Source: Rhodocyclales bacterium | GTDB lineage: Bacteria > Pseudomonadota > Gammaproteobacteria > Burkholderiales > Rhodocyclaceae | Direction: 5' to 3' | DNA length: 64,000 nucleotides | Assembly (NCBI GenBank): GCA_028292485.1 | Contig: JAQGMG010000005.1 | Coordinates: 62,001 to 126,000, forward strand | In this document: positions 7,992 to 16,926 of the stretch, piece after piece | Layout: each line of letters opens with the position of its first letter | Numbering within the stretch: position 1 is the first letter of the stretch | Translations under genes and position numbers: made by a program | The notes under the pieces: generated by a model | Told to the model about the DNA's origin: nothing | What the model saw: the letters and a program-made list of their open reading frames with translations, nothing else | Database searches by the model: none

Positions 7992-8513
7992 TCAGAGGCG
8001 ACGATGGCGCGTGCCATTCTTGAGGGTCGGGTGCCGTGTGTGAAAGTCGATCCACACGACCTCTGCATCGGCAGTGTCTGTGGCGGGAAGCTTGTCGTCG
8101 GCCGTGCGTGCTGCGACGAAGAGCCGCCCGAGCATGGTTTGCCGCCACGATTCGCCACCGCACATATCGTAGAAGCGCGTCTTCTCCAGCTGCGCGGCAC
8201 GGATCAAGGGCATTGCCTCACGCGGTGGCAGGGCGAGTACGGAAGCCAGTGCCAGTCGATTGATCACTTCCGTATCAAGCGCGGCGTAAAAGGCGAGCGT
8301 CTGCTGCTCATTGAAGGAGTGGTAGTGATGAAACCAGCCTTCCTGTTGCGCTAGAAGGTGATCCGTCTCCGGTTTGGTCAGCCAGTAGAGATTCCATGCC
8401 TGCGTGTCGCCGTGCTCCTGCATGATGCGGAAGACGCAGCGTTGCGTGCCGGGAATGGCGTAGTGCTCCGGGGTCAGCGGGGCATACATCGTGATGCCGT
8501 GCCAGGTAGTCAT
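7992..8513 (-). CDS. Hypothetical protein, soluble, unknown function
   Basis: This 173-residue frame is open on the minus strand and convergent with the FKBP gene. No family is recognised. It has no signal peptide or membrane segment and is moderately rich in His, Trp and acidic residues (GWFHHYHSFNEQQ, VVWIDFHTRHP). The ATG at 8513 is preferred; an in-frame GTG at 8528 would add five residues, and neither has a convincing ribosome site. It ends just before a strong terminator and lies 118 bases downstream of the feo operon, so it may be the last gene of that operon. A link to iron uptake is only positional. Confidence 0.6.
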   Translation of the reverse strand: MTTWHGITMYAPLTPEHYAIPGTQRCVFRIMQEHGDTQAWNLYWLTKPETDHLLAQQEGWFHHYHSFNEQQTLAFYAALDTEVINRLALASVLALPPREAMPLIRAAQLEKTRFYDMCGGESWRQTMLGRLFVAARTADDKLPATDTADAEVVWIDFHTRHPTLKNGTRHRRL

Positions 8514-8631
8514 GCTTACCGATTCCACTGAGTGCCAGCGCGAAATGCGCCGTACATAGGTCTCTTATCGGACGTTTGGCGCCATGGCTTGAGTACGGAA
8601 ATGCCGCTGACCTGCCTGAAGCGTGAAGAAC

Positions 8632-8862
8632 TTAGCGCTCCACCCTGTGCATGTGGATCGGCTGCTCGGCGGCCGGGCTGTCGCACGAGCCACAGCTGGC
8701 GCACCCACTGCTGCTGTCGTGGCACGCGGCAACGCCTGCTGACCGGCCGGTAAGGCGCGACCACAGCTTCGGCGCATGTTTGCGCAGCACGGCAATGGCG
8801 CTGACGAGCACGATCAGGGCGACGACCAGTGGCTCCAGCAGGGTATAGAGCTGGGCGCTCAT
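8632..8862 (-). CDS. FeoB-associated Cys-rich membrane protein
   Basis: This 76-residue protein has one N-terminal membrane helix (LLEPLVVALIVLVSAIAVL), then a basic stretch and a cysteine cluster CASCGSC near residue 55, ending in a His-containing tail (IHMHRVER). This layout matches the small FeoB-associated Cys-rich family found after feoB in many bacteria. The start codon overlaps the feoB stop (ATGA at 8859-8862), so translation is coupled. The cysteines may bind Fe(II) near the FeoB pore, but the function of the family is not settled. Confidence 0.8.
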   Translation of the reverse strand: MSAQLYTLLEPLVVALIVLVSAIAVLRKHAPKLWSRLTGRSAGVAACHDSSSGCASCGSCDSPAAEQPIHMHRVER

Positions 8863-10697
8863 GACAGCAGCCCGCCAATACGAAACGCGATGAAGGCAGC
8901 GAGCCAGGCAAGCGCGAACAGGTATGCGAGAGAAATCCCGATCATGCGCCATGAGCCGGTCTCGCGACGGATCACCGCCAGCGTGGACAAACACTGCGGC
9001 GCATAGATGTACCAGGCGAGCAGGGCCAGCCCGGTGCCGAGAGACCATTGGGCGGCGATGAGAGGCGCCAGTTGTGCCGCCGCGGCATCCTGGCTGCCGC
9101 CGATGGCATAGACAGTCGCCAGACCGCTCACCGCCACTTCACGTGCGGCCAGTCCCGGAATGAGTGCAACGCAAATCTGCCAGTTGAAGCCGATGGGCGC
9201 AAACACCACCTGCATCGCACGGCCGATGTGACCGGCATAACTGTATTCAATGGCTGTGCCGTGCCAATCGGCAGGTGGCGCGGGGAAGCTCGCGAGAAAC
9301 CACAGGAGCACGGACAGCGCAAGGATGATGCCGCCGACACGCTTGATGAAGATTGAGGCGCGTTCGGTCAGGCCGATGAGCACATCACGCGGGTTGGGCA
9401 TGCGCCAGGAGGGCAGCTCCATCAGCAGCGCTGCATCGGCATGGCCGCTGCCGAAGCGTTTGACGACCCAGGCGACAAGCAGTGCGGAAAATATGCCGGT
9501 CAAATAAAGGCCAAACATTACAAGCCCCTGCAAGCCGACATAGCCGAGCACCTTGCGGTCCGGTACGAAGGCGCCGATCAGCAGTGCATACACCGGCAGG
9601 CGCGCAGAGCAGGTCATCAGTGGTGCGACCATGATGGTCAGCAAGCGGTCGCGCGGATGCGGGATGCTGCGCGTGGCCATGATGCCGGGAATGGCGCAGG
9701 CAAAGCTCGACAGCAGCGGAATGAATGCACGCCCTGACAGGCCTGAAGCCAGCATGAAGCGGTCGAGCAGAAAGGCTGCGCGTGGCAGATAGCCTGATTC
9801 TTCCAGGCACAGGATGAACAGGAACAGCAGCAGGATCTGCGGCAGAAAAACCAGCACGCTGCCGGTGCCCGCGATGATGCCGTCCACCAGCAGACTGCGC
9901 AGCATGCCGGCAGGTAACTGGGTGCTGAAGAAATTGCCGGCTGCCGCTACACCGACTTCGATGGCGTCCTGGAAGGGACCGGCCCAGCTGAACACCGCCT
10001 GGAACGTCAGGAACATCACGGTGGCCAGTATCAGCATGCCGATCACCGGATGCAGCACCCAGCGATCCAGCGCATCGTCGATTTCGGCGGTGCGGCGCGG
10101 GACCGTCACTGCCGCGTCGAGCAGGGCCTGCACAGCGGCATGCAGATCGGCCTCTGCCGGTAGTGCGGTCGGCGGCGCAGGCAGCCTGTCATCCAGCGCA
10201 TCGAGCAAGGCGCTTGCCCCGTTCTTGCGAATGGCGATGGTTTCGACCACGGGTATGTCAAGCAAGGCTTGCAGTTTCTCGCGATCAATGCGGATGCCGC
10301 GATGCGCTGCCGCATCCATCATGTTCAGCGACACCAGCATCGGCAGCCCGAGCTGGGCGAGCTCCAGTACGAAGCGCAGGTGCAGACGCAGATTGGTGGC
10401 ATCCACCACGCAGACGAGCAGGTCAGGGCGCTGTTCGTCCGTGCGCACGCCCAGGCAGACGTCGCGCGTGATGGCTTCATCGGGGCTGGCGGCGTTGAGA
10501 CTGTAAGCGCCGGGCAGATCGAGGACGCGCACGAGGCGGCCCGACGGCAGGCGCAGTGCTCCTTCCTTGCGCTCGACGGTTACGCCTGCGTAATTGGCGA
10601 CTTTCTGGCGGCTGCCCGTCAGGCGATTGAACAATGCGGTCTTGCCGCAATTGGGATTGCCGACCAGCGCGACATGCAGGGACGTAGCGCCAGTCAT
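8859..10697 (-). CDS. feoB: Ferrous iron transporter FeoB
   Basis: The 612-residue protein has an N-terminal G domain: G1 GNPNCGKT at residues 13-20, DLPGAYSL as the G3 region and NMMD as G4. A helical spacer follows, then a membrane domain with repeated gate motifs (for example LSSFACAIPGIMATR and PGLAAREV). It moves Fe(II) across the inner membrane. It is shorter than the E. coli protein (773 residues) but within the range of the family. feoA lies 66 bases upstream and a Cys-rich partner overlaps its end, giving the operon feoA-feoB-Cys-rich protein. Confidence 0.96.
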   Translation of the reverse strand: MTGATSLHVALVGNPNCGKTALFNRLTGSRQKVANYAGVTVERKEGALRLPSGRLVRVLDLPGAYSLNAASPDEAITRDVCLGVRTDEQRPDLLVCVVDATNLRLHLRFVLELAQLGLPMLVSLNMMDAAAHRGIRIDREKLQALLDIPVVETIAIRKNGASALLDALDDRLPAPPTALPAEADLHAAVQALLDAAVTVPRRTAEIDDALDRWVLHPVIGMLILATVMFLTFQAVFSWAGPFQDAIEVGVAAAGNFFSTQLPAGMLRSLLVDGIIAGTGSVLVFLPQILLLFLFILCLEESGYLPRAAFLLDRFMLASGLSGRAFIPLLSSFACAIPGIMATRSIPHPRDRLLTIMVAPLMTCSARLPVYALLIGAFVPDRKVLGYVGLQGLVMFGLYLTGIFSALLVAWVVKRFGSGHADAALLMELPSWRMPNPRDVLIGLTERASIFIKRVGGIILALSVLLWFLASFPAPPADWHGTAIEYSYAGHIGRAMQVVFAPIGFNWQICVALIPGLAAREVAVSGLATVYAIGGSQDAAAAQLAPLIAAQWSLGTGLALLAWYIYAPQCLSTLAVIRRETGSWRMIGISLAYLFALAWLAAFIAFRIGGLLS

Positions 10698-10763
10698 CGC
10701 AGGGAAAATCGCAGGAAAAGGCCGGTGGAAGTGATCATGCCGCCCGCTGGCAATTGACCTGGG

Positions 10764-11006
10764 TCAAGCGCCTTGCAGGGAAACGCGAACGCGCGCCGCC
10801 TCGCTGCGGCGCAAGGCAAAGCGCGTGAAGCCGACCTGCACGGCGATGGTGTCGGCACCCAGCGGGCCGAACGCCACTACGCTCACCGGCTCGCCGCGCA
10901 CAAAACCCAGCTCGCGCAGACGTTGCGCGATGGCATCGGTGGCGTGGCTGGATTCGACGGCTTCAACGATTGCGTGGGTGCCGCGCTTGAGCAGGGAAAG
11001 GTTCAT
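10764..11006 (-). CDS. feoA: FeoA, small SH3-like partner of FeoB
   Basis: The 80-residue SH3-like protein shows the standard FeoA blocks RLRELGFVRGEPVSVVAFGP and ending RVRVSLQGA. FeoA is needed for FeoB transport and binds its cytoplasmic part. The ATG at 11006 is used; a TTG two codons upstream is also in frame but has no better ribosome site. The gene is first in the feo operon, behind a promoter with a candidate Fur site. Confidence 0.93.
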   Translation of the reverse strand: MNLSLLKRGTHAIVEAVESSHATDAIAQRLRELGFVRGEPVSVVAFGPLGADTIAVQVGFTRFALRRSEAARVRVSLQGA

Positions 11007-11029
11007 ATGCAAATATCGCTAGACAACAA

Positions 11030-11075
11030 AATACGAATCGTTCTCATTTATATACCCAATCAATTGCCTCGACAA
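11030..11075 (-). promoter_or_regulatory. feo promoter with candidate Fur box
   Basis: On the minus strand TTGTCG (11075-11070) and TATAAA (11052-11047) are spaced by exactly 17 bases, ending about 40 bases before feoA. Overlapping the -10 is AAATGAGAACGATTCGTATT (11049-11030), which agrees with the Fur consensus at about 10 of 15 core positions. Iron-dependent repression is the usual control of feo, so the match is plausible though not strong. Confidence 0.5.
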
Positions 11076-11140
11076 GGGCGGCGAGCCGGGTTTTGCGCAG
11101 GATCATGTATTTCGCTACGAAAGGAGGGCGAAGGAGGCAA

Positions 11141-11281
11141 ATGAGTGATGACAGGCCCGCACCGGCGCAACAGTGGAGCAAGCTGATCGATCCATGGCGC
11201 GCCGTATATTCACAACGTTTGCCGGAGGAAACCGGTAAAATTGCGCGCAAACCCGTTTCAAGGATGTCTCATGGATTTTGA
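11141..11281 (+). CDS. Possible small protein (46 aa), doubtful
   Basis: A short frame begins with ATG at 11141, preceded by AAGGAGG at an ideal distance, and runs into the start of the next gene, overlapping it by 11 bases. The product would be basic and polar (MSDDRPAPAQQWSKLIDPW...) with no recognised domain. The strong ribosome site and the overlap suggest a small upstream or leader peptide coupled to the PIMT gene; chance is equally possible. Apart from this and the feo promoter, the 264 bases between feoA and the PIMT gene hold nothing I recognise. Confidence 0.25.
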   Translation: MSDDRPAPAQQWSKLIDPWRAVYSQRLPEETGKIARKPVSRMSHGF

Positions 11282-11921
11282 ACAAGCCCGCTTTAACATG
11301 ATCGAGCAACAGATTCGCCCTTGGGACGTGCTCGATCCGGACGTGCTGAACGCACTGCGCACCGTCAAGCGCGAACTTTTCGTGCTGCCCGAGCATCAGG
11401 CCTTGGCGTTTTCCGAAGTCGAGTTGCCTCTCGGTTGTGGCCAGACCATGCTGGAACCGAAGGTCGAAGCCAAGGCGCTGCAGGCCGTCGGTGTGCGCCC
11501 AGGGGACAGCATTCTCGAAATTGGCGCGGGCTCGGGCTATATGGCAGCGCTGTTGGCTGTTCGTGGCGAGTGGGTGCGTACGATCGAAATCGAGCCGCAG
11601 CTGGCCAGTTTTGCGGCCGACAATCTGGCACGCAATGCCATCGACAATGTGATCGTTGAAGAGGGTGATGGTGTTGCCGGGTGGGAAGTACGCGCGCCTT
11701 ACGACGTGATCATGGTCTCGGGCGCGGTACGCGAAATACCGCAAGCCTTGCTCGATCAGCTCAAGGTCGGCGGCCGCATGTTCGCCTTTGTCGGCACCGC
11801 ACCTTGCATGAAAGGCCAGTTGATCCAGAGTCTTGGCGGTGGTCAGTTCCGTAACAGCACGGTTTTCGAGACGCTAGTGCCGTATTTGCGTACTTCGCAA
11901 GTGGCCAGCTTCGCTTTCTGA
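11271..11921 (+). CDS. Protein-L-isoaspartate O-methyltransferase family protein
   Basis: The 216-residue protein has the PIMT layout: an N-terminal helical part (FNMIEQQIRPWDVLDPDVL), then FVLPEHQALAFSEVELPLG and the SAM-binding motif I LEIGAGSGYMAALLA near residue 83. In this betaproteobacterial subgroup the gene stands before a rhodanese and a TolC gene. Repair of isoaspartate in aged proteins is the family role, but some members in this position have not been tested. The ATG at 11271 is preceded by AAGG; earlier in-frame starts overlap the possible leader frame. Confidence 0.85.
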   Translation: MDFEQARFNMIEQQIRPWDVLDPDVLNALRTVKRELFVLPEHQALAFSEVELPLGCGQTMLEPKVEAKALQAVGVRPGDSILEIGAGSGYMAALLAVRGEWVRTIEIEPQLASFAADNLARNAIDNVIVEEGDGVAGWEVRAPYDVIMVSGAVREIPQALLDQLKVGGRMFAFVGTAPCMKGQLIQSLGGGQFRNSTVFETLVPYLRTSQVASFAF

Positions 11922-11936
11922 TGGCCTGTAAACGTC

Positions 11937-12263
11937 ATGGTTGAACAGCTCAAAGCACCGGATCTGGCCACGTGGCTGCGCGACGAAACGCGCGCCAGAC
12001 CTTTCCTGCTCGACGTGCGCGAGCCATGGGAGTTTTCGCACTGTGCAATAGAGGGGGCCGTGTCGATGCCGATGGGAGGTGTGCCCGGCCGCGTCGAAGA
12101 GCTGGATGCCGAACGCGAAATCGTGTGCATCTGTCACCATGGCATGCGCAGCCAGCAGGTCGCCATGTTTCTCGCTTCGCGCGGATTTGAACGCGTATTC
12201 AACCTGTCTGGCGGCGTTCATGCATGGGCCGAACAGGTAGATTCGCACATGCCGACTTATTGA
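11937..12263 (+). CDS. Single-domain rhodanese-like sulfurtransferase
   Basis: The 108-residue protein is one rhodanese domain. The DVREPWEF motif is near residue 26, and the active-site loop CHHGMRS has the catalytic Cys66, ending in the usual HAW motif. Such proteins carry sulfane sulfur in the cytoplasm; the real acceptor is unknown. It follows the PIMT gene by 15 bases and so is probably cotranscribed with it. Confidence 0.92.
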   Translation: MVEQLKAPDLATWLRDETRARPFLLDVREPWEFSHCAIEGAVSMPMGGVPGRVEELDAEREIVCICHHGMRSQQVAMFLASRGFERVFNLSGGVHAWAEQVDSHMPTY

Positions 12264-12267
12264 GCGC

Positions 12268-12296
12268 TTGGAGCGCTCCAGGTCAGCCGATAGAAT
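12268..12296 (+). promoter_or_regulatory. Candidate promoter of the TolC-type gene
   Basis: TTGGAG (12268-12273) and TAGAAT (12291-12296) are 17 bases apart, 96 bases upstream of the outer membrane protein start. The -10 matches five of six consensus bases, the -35 three. Confidence 0.4.
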
Positions 12297-12391
12297 TTTG
12301 CGCTGACATGTGGGTTCGCGACCCACGGCTCCGGTATCGCGAGCCGGCACGTAACAGAACGCAGAAGTGATTTTTCCGGGAATAAGTATCT

Positions 12392-13699
12392 ATGAAACGT
12401 ATTGCCTGTCTGGCTGTGGCCGTTTGCTCGGTAATGAATGCATACGCTGCCGATTTGCTGGACATCTATCGGGATGCGCTGGTCAGCGATTCGCAATTCA
12501 CAAGCGCTCGCGCCCAGCTTGAGGCAGGCAAGGAAAAAGGGCCGCAAGGTACCGCCAATCTGCTGCCGGTCGTGAACCTGACGGGCAACACCACCTACAC
12601 CCGCACCGACGCATCCCTGCCCAGCGAGCGCACCTTTGCCTTCAATGGCAATAACTATCAGGTGCAACTGACGCAACCCTTGTTTCGCTGGCAGAACTGG
12701 GTCGCATACAAGCAGGGGGCACTGCAGGTAGGCGTGGCGCAGGCGCAGTTCGAGACAGCCGGTAACGACGTCGCCCTGCGCGCTGCGCAAACCTATTTCG
12801 ATGTGTTGTATGCCGAAGAGGTGCTGGCTTCGGTACAGGCGCTCAAGTCTGCAGCCAGCGAGCAACTGCAACTTTCCAAAAGAAGTTTTCAGGTCGGTAC
12901 CGTCACGGTGACCGATGTCAACGAAGCCCAATCCAAATACGACCTCGCCGCTGCACAGGAGATTGCCGCGCAGAGCGACCTGACCATCAAGCGCGCCGCC
13001 CTGAGCCTGCTTTCAGGCAAGGCGCCACAGCCTTTGGCACGCCTGAGGCCGGGCGTGCAGATTGCGCCGCCGCTGCCCGCCAATATCGAGGATTGGGCCA
13101 GCGCCGCCGAAAAGAACAATCCGGCCGTGCAGGCACAACAGCTCACGCTGGAGATAGCAAAGCGCGATGTTGAAAAGGCACGTGCGGGTCATTTGCCGAC
13201 GGTTGATCTGGTAGCAAGCTATGGCAATAGCCATTCCGGCAATGGCTCGAATGGCACTTCCTCACTGTCGCGCAACAATGCCATTGGCTTGCAGCTGCAG
13301 GTGCCCATCTATGCGGGTGGCTTGACGCAATCCAGGGTGCGCGAGAGCCTTGCCTTGTCGGACAAGGTTGCTGCCGACCTCGAAACGCAGAAGCGCACTG
13401 CCACGCAGGCGGCACGTCAGGCTTTCGTGGGCGTGACCAGTGGCATTGCACAAGTGCGCGGCTATGAAGCGGCCGTGCTGTCAGGCAGGAGTGCCGTCGA
13501 TTCCAACAAACTGGGCTACGAAGTCGGTGTGCGTATCAATATCGATGTGCTCAACGCACAGAGCTCACTGGCAGATACGCAACAGAAACTTGCCAAGGCG
13601 CGTTATGACACGCTCATTGCGCAGCTCAAGCTCAAGGCCGCCACGGGAACGATCGACACCGCTGATATCGAGCAGATCAATGAGCTGCTTGCCAGGTAG
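12392..13699 (+). CDS. TolC-family outer membrane efflux protein
   Basis: The 435-residue protein has a signal peptide (MKRIACLAVAVCSVMNAYAA) and two similar halves with long helices, as in TolC. Typical pieces are DLLDIYRDALVSDSQFTSAR at the mature N-terminus, QAAQTYFDVLYAEEVLASV-like helices, and VGVRINIDVLNAQSSLADTQ in the second half. It forms a trimeric channel through outer membrane and periplasm for type I secretion or efflux. No inner membrane partner lies nearby, so it is likely a shared channel. A strong terminator follows. Confidence 0.9.
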   Translation: MKRIACLAVAVCSVMNAYAADLLDIYRDALVSDSQFTSARAQLEAGKEKGPQGTANLLPVVNLTGNTTYTRTDASLPSERTFAFNGNNYQVQLTQPLFRWQNWVAYKQGALQVGVAQAQFETAGNDVALRAAQTYFDVLYAEEVLASVQALKSAASEQLQLSKRSFQVGTVTVTDVNEAQSKYDLAAAQEIAAQSDLTIKRAALSLLSGKAPQPLARLRPGVQIAPPLPANIEDWASAAEKNNPAVQAQQLTLEIAKRDVEKARAGHLPTVDLVASYGNSHSGNGSNGTSSLSRNNAIGLQLQVPIYAGGLTQSRVRESLALSDKVAADLETQKRTATQAARQAFVGVTSGIAQVRGYEAAVLSGRSAVDSNKLGYEVGVRINIDVLNAQSSLADTQQKLAKARYDTLIAQLKLKAATGTIDTADIEQINELLAR

Positions 13700-13730
13700 G
13701 GCAACTGAAGCGTTGATGTGATGTGAAAGG

Positions 13731-13761
13731 GTGAGGGCGCGTCAGCGCCCTCACTTTTTTT
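13731..13761. terminator. Terminator between convergent TolC-type gene and waaA
   Basis: A 10-base perfect GC-rich stem (13731-13740 with 13745-13754) with a 4-base loop is followed by seven T. It ends the TolC-type transcript and overlaps the last codons of waaA on the other strand. Confidence 0.9.
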
Positions 13762-15031
13762 CGGTGTTGCTCAGCAGTCCTTCCACCAGACTCATCAAGC
13801 GCGCTGTGGCGCCGCGGTGAAGTCGGCAAAAGGCCAGCCCGGCCTGGCTCATCCTGTTGCGGCGCTCCGGGTCGCTGGTCAAAGCCAGCGCTTCGAGCAC
13901 GCCACTTTCAGCATTGGCGCAGCGCAGGGCGGCGCCCGCTTCAATGGCTTTCTCGGCGGCTTCGGCAAAGTTGAAGCTATGTGGCCCGATCATCACCGGC
14001 ACGCCTGCTGCGCAAGATTCGATAAGGTTCTGGCTGCCAAAAGGAAGCCAGCTGCCGCCGATCAGCGATACGTCTGCCATGGTGTAGTAGGCGGCCATCT
14101 CGCCCATGCTGTCGCCCAGCCACACGCGTGTTGCAGGCGCGATCGCCATGCCATCGCTGCGTCGCTGCAGGGCCAGCCCGGCGTGTCGAACCGCCGCACT
14201 CACTTCGTCAAAACGTTGCGGATGACGCGGCACCAGGGCCAGCAGAACCTCGGCAGGTGCGTGGTTGCGAAATGCTTCGAGCAGCAGGACTTCTTCGCCT
14301 TCTCGGGTACTCGTCGCCAGTATCACCGGGCGCTTGCCAACCAGCGCCTTGAACGCCGCGCCGCGCTCCTGCATTGACGAGATGATTTCAACGTCATACT
14401 TGATGTTACCGGTGACGCGCACGAACGATTTGTCTTCGTTGCCGGCCAGGCCACGCAGTCGCGCAGCATCGGCATCGCTTTGCGCGGCGATCGTGTCAAA
14501 CCCCGCGAATGCCTGCTTTGCCAAGTTGCCTAGTCGTGCGTAGCCCTTGGCTGAGCGCTCGGACAAGCGTGCGCTGGCGAGCAACATGGGTACGCCGCGG
14601 ACCTTGGCCTGGCGCATCAGGTTGGGCCATACCTCCGTCTCCATGATGATGCCGCATGCTGGCTGCACCGTTCGCAGAAAGCGCCGCGTGCACCAGGGCA
14701 AATCATATGGCAGCCAGGCCTGACGAACGCGTGCCTCTTTGCCGAACAACTCCTGACCAGTTGCGCGCCCGGTGGGTGTCATGTGCGTGAGAAGAATGTG
14801 ATGCGCCGGATAGGCGCTGAGCAGCGCTTTCAGCAACGGCTGTGCAGCGCGTGTTTCGCCCACCGATACCGCATGCAGCCAGATGCAGGGCACATCCGAC
14901 GCGGGCAGGTACCCAAAGCGTTCTGGTAGATGCTGCAGATATTCCGGCTGATGCCGGGCGCGCCATGCGAGGCGGCCCAGCACCAGCGGCATGCCGACGA
15001 TCCATAGCAAGGTATAGAGCGCCCGAATCAT
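13751..15031 (-). CDS. waaA: 3-deoxy-D-manno-octulosonic acid (Kdo) transferase
   Basis: The 426-residue protein adds Kdo from CMP-Kdo to lipid A precursor at the inner membrane. It has the N-terminal membrane segment (LYTLLWIVGMPLVLGRLAWR), the block WLHAVSVGETRAAQPLL with the family's catalytic Glu59, and GT-B features in the C-terminal half (LIGGSWLPFGSQNLIE, PVMIGPHSFNFAEAAE). It overlaps waaC by 4 bases, so the two core genes form an operon. The product could be mono- or bifunctional; sequence alone does not tell. Confidence 0.95.
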   Translation of the reverse strand: MIRALYTLLWIVGMPLVLGRLAWRARHQPEYLQHLPERFGYLPASDVPCIWLHAVSVGETRAAQPLLKALLSAYPAHHILLTHMTPTGRATGQELFGKEARVRQAWLPYDLPWCTRRFLRTVQPACGIIMETEVWPNLMRQAKVRGVPMLLASARLSERSAKGYARLGNLAKQAFAGFDTIAAQSDADAARLRGLAGNEDKSFVRVTGNIKYDVEIISSMQERGAAFKALVGKRPVILATSTREGEEVLLLEAFRNHAPAEVLLALVPRHPQRFDEVSAAVRHAGLALQRRSDGMAIAPATRVWLGDSMGEMAAYYTMADVSLIGGSWLPFGSQNLIESCAAGVPVMIGPHSFNFAEAAEKAIEAGAALRCANAESGVLEALALTSDPERRNRMSQAGLAFCRLHRGATARLMSLVEGLLSNTEKK

Positions 15032-16002
15032 GTAAGAGCCGGTTTCACGGTGATGAAGGGGGCCAGCGCCTGCAAGACCGCATCGGGCGTCGGTACCAGT
15101 CCGATACCACCCAGATTGATCGCACCGGGGCCGCCATATACGCCGGTCAACGCAGGATTGGTGGCGACAGCCAATGCCACCACGGGCCGATCAAGCGCCG
15201 CAGCAAGGTGCGTGAGGCCCGTATCCACGCCGATGATTACCTGCGCTGCCTGCATGACGCTGGCGATTTCGGTGAGCTGCGCAGGCGGGGCGACCAGGGC
15301 TTGCGGAATGGCGGCCGCGAGCCGCTCGGCCCGCGCCCGCTCCACCGGATTGCCTGCTGGCAGCACGCAACGCACGCCTTGCGCGCGCAGCGCATTGCCT
15401 GTGGCAATCCAGTGCGCTTCAGGCCATAGCTTGTCATCGCGGCTGGTGGCTGTGAGCAGCACGGCGAATGGGCTTACCAGTCCCCACGTGGGCAGGGTGT
15501 CTGGCGCATGGATGCCGTAGCGCAACGGCAAATCCGGTGTGTATTCGCAAGCGGCGGCCGCAAGCCAGCGATTCCGTTCGACCGCATGGGCGTTGCGCGG
15601 AATGACATAGTGACAATCGTAGGCCAGCGCGGCGAGCGGTTCGCGTGCCACCTCCCGTGCAAAGCCGCAGCGCAGGCCTTGCGCTACGCGGCTGATGAGC
15701 GCGCTCTTGGTCAGGCCTTGTGTATCAATGACAAAGTCATAATAAGTCTCGCGCAATGCTCCAGCGGCAAGGCGGATATCCCGCCACGTGGCGGCCTGCC
15801 CGAGCTGCTTGCGCCAGCGCCGGATCGCGACCGGAATAACGCGGCGCACACCGGGATGCAGACGCGGGATTTCCGCGAAGTTCTCTTCCACGGCCCAGTC
15901 GATCGACGCATCGGGCCATATCCGCAGCAGATCGCTGACCACCGGCAGATTGTGAATGACATCGCCCATGGACGAGGTTTTGACCAACAGGACTGATCGC
16001 AT
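15028..16002 (-). CDS. waaC: LPS heptosyltransferase I
   Basis: The 324-residue GT9 protein adds the first L-glycero-D-manno-heptose to Kdo. The N-terminus MRSVLLVKTSSMGDVIHNLP is the family signature, and the C-terminal half shows GVDTGLTHLAAALDRPVVAL, the donor-binding region. The ATG at 16002 is chosen for this signature; the frame runs on upstream into the region between divergent genes without support. It is transcribed with waaA. Confidence 0.93.
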   Translation of the reverse strand: MRSVLLVKTSSMGDVIHNLPVVSDLLRIWPDASIDWAVEENFAEIPRLHPGVRRVIPVAIRRWRKQLGQAATWRDIRLAAGALRETYYDFVIDTQGLTKSALISRVAQGLRCGFAREVAREPLAALAYDCHYVIPRNAHAVERNRWLAAAACEYTPDLPLRYGIHAPDTLPTWGLVSPFAVLLTATSRDDKLWPEAHWIATGNALRAQGVRCVLPAGNPVERARAERLAAAIPQALVAPPAQLTEIASVMQAAQVIIGVDTGLTHLAAALDRPVVALAVATNPALTGVYGGPGAINLGGIGLVPTPDAVLQALAPFITVKPALT

Positions 16003-16077
16003 GCGGGCTGGGTTGCTTGGGCTGGCGTAGAATGACGGACCGCGAATTATATCGCCCCATTCACCAATCGCCCGAAG

Positions 16078-16845
16078 ATGGTCGCCGACCGCCAAGCCCT
16101 TTCCGCCGTGCTGATCACGCTCAATTGTGCGCACAGCTTGCGTGCCACACTCGAGTCGCTCGCTTTTTGCGACGAAATCGTGGTGGTTGATTCAGCCAGC
16201 ACCGATGGCACGCCCGAACTCGCAGCAAGCTTTGGCGCACGCGTCATTACCGAGTCCTGGCGTGGTTTCGGGCCGCAGAAACAATTTGCCATTGATCAGG
16301 CAGCCAACGATTGGGTCCTCTGCGTAGATTCCGACGAGATCGTGTCGGACGCGTTGTGCAAGAGCATCGAGAGCGCTTTGGTCGCGCCGACGTACAAGGC
16401 CTACGAGTTCCCTCGCTGCAACCGTTTCCTCGGGCGCTACCTGCGACATGGCGAAGGCTATCCTGATCTCTCCCTGCGGCTATTCAACCGCAAGCACGCG
16501 CGTTGGTCGGATGACGTAGTGCACGAGAAGGTCATCACGCTGGATGTAGTGGGGCAACTCAAAGGCGATCTGTTGCATCATTCCGAAGAAAACATCGAGT
16601 CCTATCTCTCCAAGCAGAATCGCTATACGACACTCGCGGCAGACGCGATGTTTGCCGAAGGGGTCGATGTCTCATTCACGAAGCTGTTTCTGAGCCCGAG
16701 TTTCCGCTTCATCAAGTTCTACGTGCTACGCGGGGGCTGGATGGACGGCCTGCCCGGCCTTATTCACATTCTTATCGGATGCTTCAATAGTTTTGCGAAG
16801 TATGCCAAACACTTTGAACTTGTGCGCCGGCAGAGCCACAACTAG
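16078..16845 (+). CDS. Inner-core family 2 glycosyltransferase (WaaE/KdtX-like)
   Basis: The 255-residue GT2 protein starts with LSAVLITLNCAHSLRATLES, carries VVDSASTDGTPELA, and has the metal-binding acidic motif in CVDSDEIVSDA near residue 82. The later blocks FPRCNRFLGRYLRHG and LRLFNRKHARWSDDVVHE are typical of the WaaE/LgtF group, which adds glucose to heptose I of the core. It is divergent from waaC with 75 bases between. It forms the border between conserved core genes and the variable sugar cluster that follows. Confidence 0.85.
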   Translation: MVADRQALSAVLITLNCAHSLRATLESLAFCDEIVVVDSASTDGTPELAASFGARVITESWRGFGPQKQFAIDQAANDWVLCVDSDEIVSDALCKSIESALVAPTYKAYEFPRCNRFLGRYLRHGEGYPDLSLRLFNRKHARWSDDVVHEKVITLDVVGQLKGDLLHHSEENIESYLSKQNRYTTLAADAMFAEGVDVSFTKLFLSPSFRFIKFYVLRGGWMDGLPGLIHILIGCFNSFAKYAKHFELVRRQSHN

Positions 16846-16926
16846 CCGCTGCGAGGACGGCCAGGCTGCTCAGGTACAATTTCGCCTCTGATTCGTGCGT
16901 CACCCCTGATAAACACAATCCCCGGC

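Noticed and set aside
16846-16926. Promoter with TACAAT at 16875 for gmd
   Set aside because: A -10-like box is present but no acceptable -35 at the right distance.
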